From: Chitinivibrionia bacterium
GTDB lineage: Bacteria; Krumholzibacteriota; Krumholzibacteriia; WVZY01
DNA: 6,829 nucleotides
Reading direction: 5' to 3'
Assembly (NCBI GenBank): GCA_016208665.1
Contig: JACQXT010000015.1
Span: 2,295-9,123 of the forward strand
Below, piece after piece: positions 5,809 through 6,829 of this stretch. Position 1 is the first letter of the stretch. Every line of letters begins with the position of its first letter. The notes beneath the pieces are model-generated. The model searched no databases, was not told where the DNA came from, and was given only the letters and a program-made list of their open reading frames with translations. The translations under genes and the position numbers were made by a program.

Positions 5809-6829
5809 ATGAGTATTGCGAACTTCAAAGAAAACCGGCGGTTGGCGGCCGTTTCGTTGTTGACCGTTGTTCTGTGCGCGCTCACGGCGGCTTCCCCCGC
5901 GGGAGCCGGCAAATGGCAGGGCAAAGAAATAACGAAGGAAGGCGTTCTTCACGTCATGAATCCCCCCGAAGCAATGGAGCCTGCCGTAACGGTCAAGCTC
6001 AAAGAGCTGTGGCGCCTCGGCGGCGAAACCGAATCCGAAGACGAGTTTTTCGGGCTGATCAGCAGAATTGTAACCGATAAGAGTGGAAACGTATATCTGC
6101 TGGACACCCAGCTTTCCGAAGTGAAGATCTTTTCGCCCGACGGCGAGTATCTGCGGACAATCGGGCGCGCAGGCGAAGGCCCCGGAGAGTTCCGGACGCC
6201 GACAGGAATGTTTTTCACGCCCGAAGGCAAGTTGGGGATTCTCCAGGTGGCTCCGGGCAAGATCGTCCTGCTCACGCCCGAAGGCGAACCGGCCGGCGAA
6301 TACCCGCTCCCCAAGACCGAGGACGGCGGTTTCCTTATCCTTCGCAATGGAGCTTCGAGAAACAACAGCCTCGTGCTCGCCGTTTCAAAGAATGCATTTT
6401 CGGAGGGGAAATTCGACCAGACGCAATACCTTTGCAGCCTGAATCCCGACGGAACTGAAAAGACGCGCTACTACGAGGAAGTTCTGAGCATCGATTTCGC
6501 CAATCCCGTCATGGACGACTCAAAATGGAACAACTTCAACAACCGCTGGACGCTTGGATCGGACGGGCGCGTATTCGCCGCTCCCCTGTATGATCAGTAC
6601 GCCATTCACACGTGGAAAGCGGACGGAACCCTCGACCGCATCATCGAGCGCGAATACAAGCTTCAGAAGCGGACCCAGGAGGAGCTCGACCTCGTTAACA
6701 AGATCCTTCAGGTATTCGTCCGGCAGATCCCGAACGGCCAGATCAAGGTCCATGACTACAACAGCAACATCGAGCAGATCCACACGCGTGAGGACGTCGC
6801 CCGAGAAATCCGAAATCGCACGGGATTGA
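5809..6829 (+). CDS. Secreted six-bladed beta-propeller (NHL-like) protein, partial at the 3' end
   Basis: An open frame of 340 codons runs off the right edge. The ATG at 5809 is chosen because AAAGGAG (5795-5801) lies seven bases upstream. Residues 1-34 form a Sec signal peptide: charged start, hydrophobic core (AAVSLLTVVLCALTAAS), and small residues ending AGA before GKW. Cys23 sits inside the core and is not in a convincing lipobox, so this is probably not a lipoprotein. Residues 83-168 show NHL-type propeller blades: DKSGNVYLLDTQLSEVKIFS, SPDGEYLRTIGRAGEGPGEF, then TPEGKLGILQVAPGKIVLLT. The GEGPGEF turn is typical of NHL and 6-bladed-propeller proteins. Later blades include LGSDGRVFAAP and TWKADGTLDRII (249-279). 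Such proteins lie outside the inner membrane and usually bind ligands or partners; no enzyme site is visible. The hydrophilic helical C-terminal part (about 283-340) is unassigned. It has its own strong promoter. Confidence 0.85.
   Translation, partial: MSIANFKENRRLAAVSLLTVVLCALTAASPAGAGKWQGKEITKEGVLHVMNPPEAMEPAVTVKLKELWRLGGETESEDEFFGLISRIVTDKSGNVYLLDTQLSEVKIFSPDGEYLRTIGRAGEGPGEFRTPTGMFFTPEGKLGILQVAPGKIVLLTPEGEPAGEYPLPKTEDGGFLILRNGASRNNSLVLAVSKNAFSEGKFDQTQYLCSLNPDGTEKTRYYEEVLSIDFANPVMDDSKWNNFNNRWTLGSDGRVFAAPLYDQYAIHTWKADGTLDRIIEREYKLQKRTQEELDLVNKILQVFVRQIPNGQIKVHDYNSNIEQIHTREDVAREIRNRTGL

Overview
The window looks like chromosomal DNA from a Gram-negative, moderately GC-rich bacterium. It carries a TonB-dependent outer-membrane receptor and Sec-type signal peptides, with strong GGAGG-type ribosome sites and near-consensus sigma-70 promoters. 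The combination of a carboxypeptidase-regulatory-like TonB receptor, a six-bladed-propeller secreted protein and a YfhL/Alvin-type ferredoxin suggests the FCB-like candidate phyla (Krumholzibacteriota, Eisenbacteria, Latescibacterota and similar). That placement is an inference from protein style only.

Layout. Minus strand, right to left: a TonB-dependent receptor gene (3663 to 1293) with a complete TPP-riboswitch control region in front of it (3847 to 3680); a dicluster ferredoxin gene (990 to 703) with its own promoter, a structured leader and a terminator; and the first 174 codons of a membrane-anchored sensor protein with a TTG start (522 to 1, leaving the window). Plus strand: a group II PLP-dependent decarboxylase of the aromatic-amino-acid type (3934 to 5427), divergent from the receptor; a gap of about 320 bases with nothing recognisable; then a strong promoter and a secreted beta-propeller protein (5809 onward, leaving the window).

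How the parts work together. The clearest logic is thiamine control. A promoter (TTGACA-N17-TATGCT) drives a TPP aptamer followed by an intrinsic terminator whose U-tract abuts the ribosome site of the receptor. Two nested helices can be drawn that would disrupt the terminator when TPP is absent. The receptor is therefore predicted to import thiamine or a thiamine precursor across the outer membrane. Its coding sequence is broken near position 2655: the two halves lie in different frames and about 30 residues of the barrel seem to be missing, so it is a pseudogene or an assembly error beneath intact control signals.

The ferredoxin gene has a similar layout with no recognised aptamer: promoter, about 80-base leader with two mutually exclusive hairpins, a terminator-like hairpin plus U6, and immediately afterwards the Shine-Dalgarno, which can itself be masked. 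This possible uncharacterised leader switch (or leader-derived small RNA) is the most novel-looking item here. No mobile elements, tRNA or rRNA genes, or CRISPR arrays were seen.
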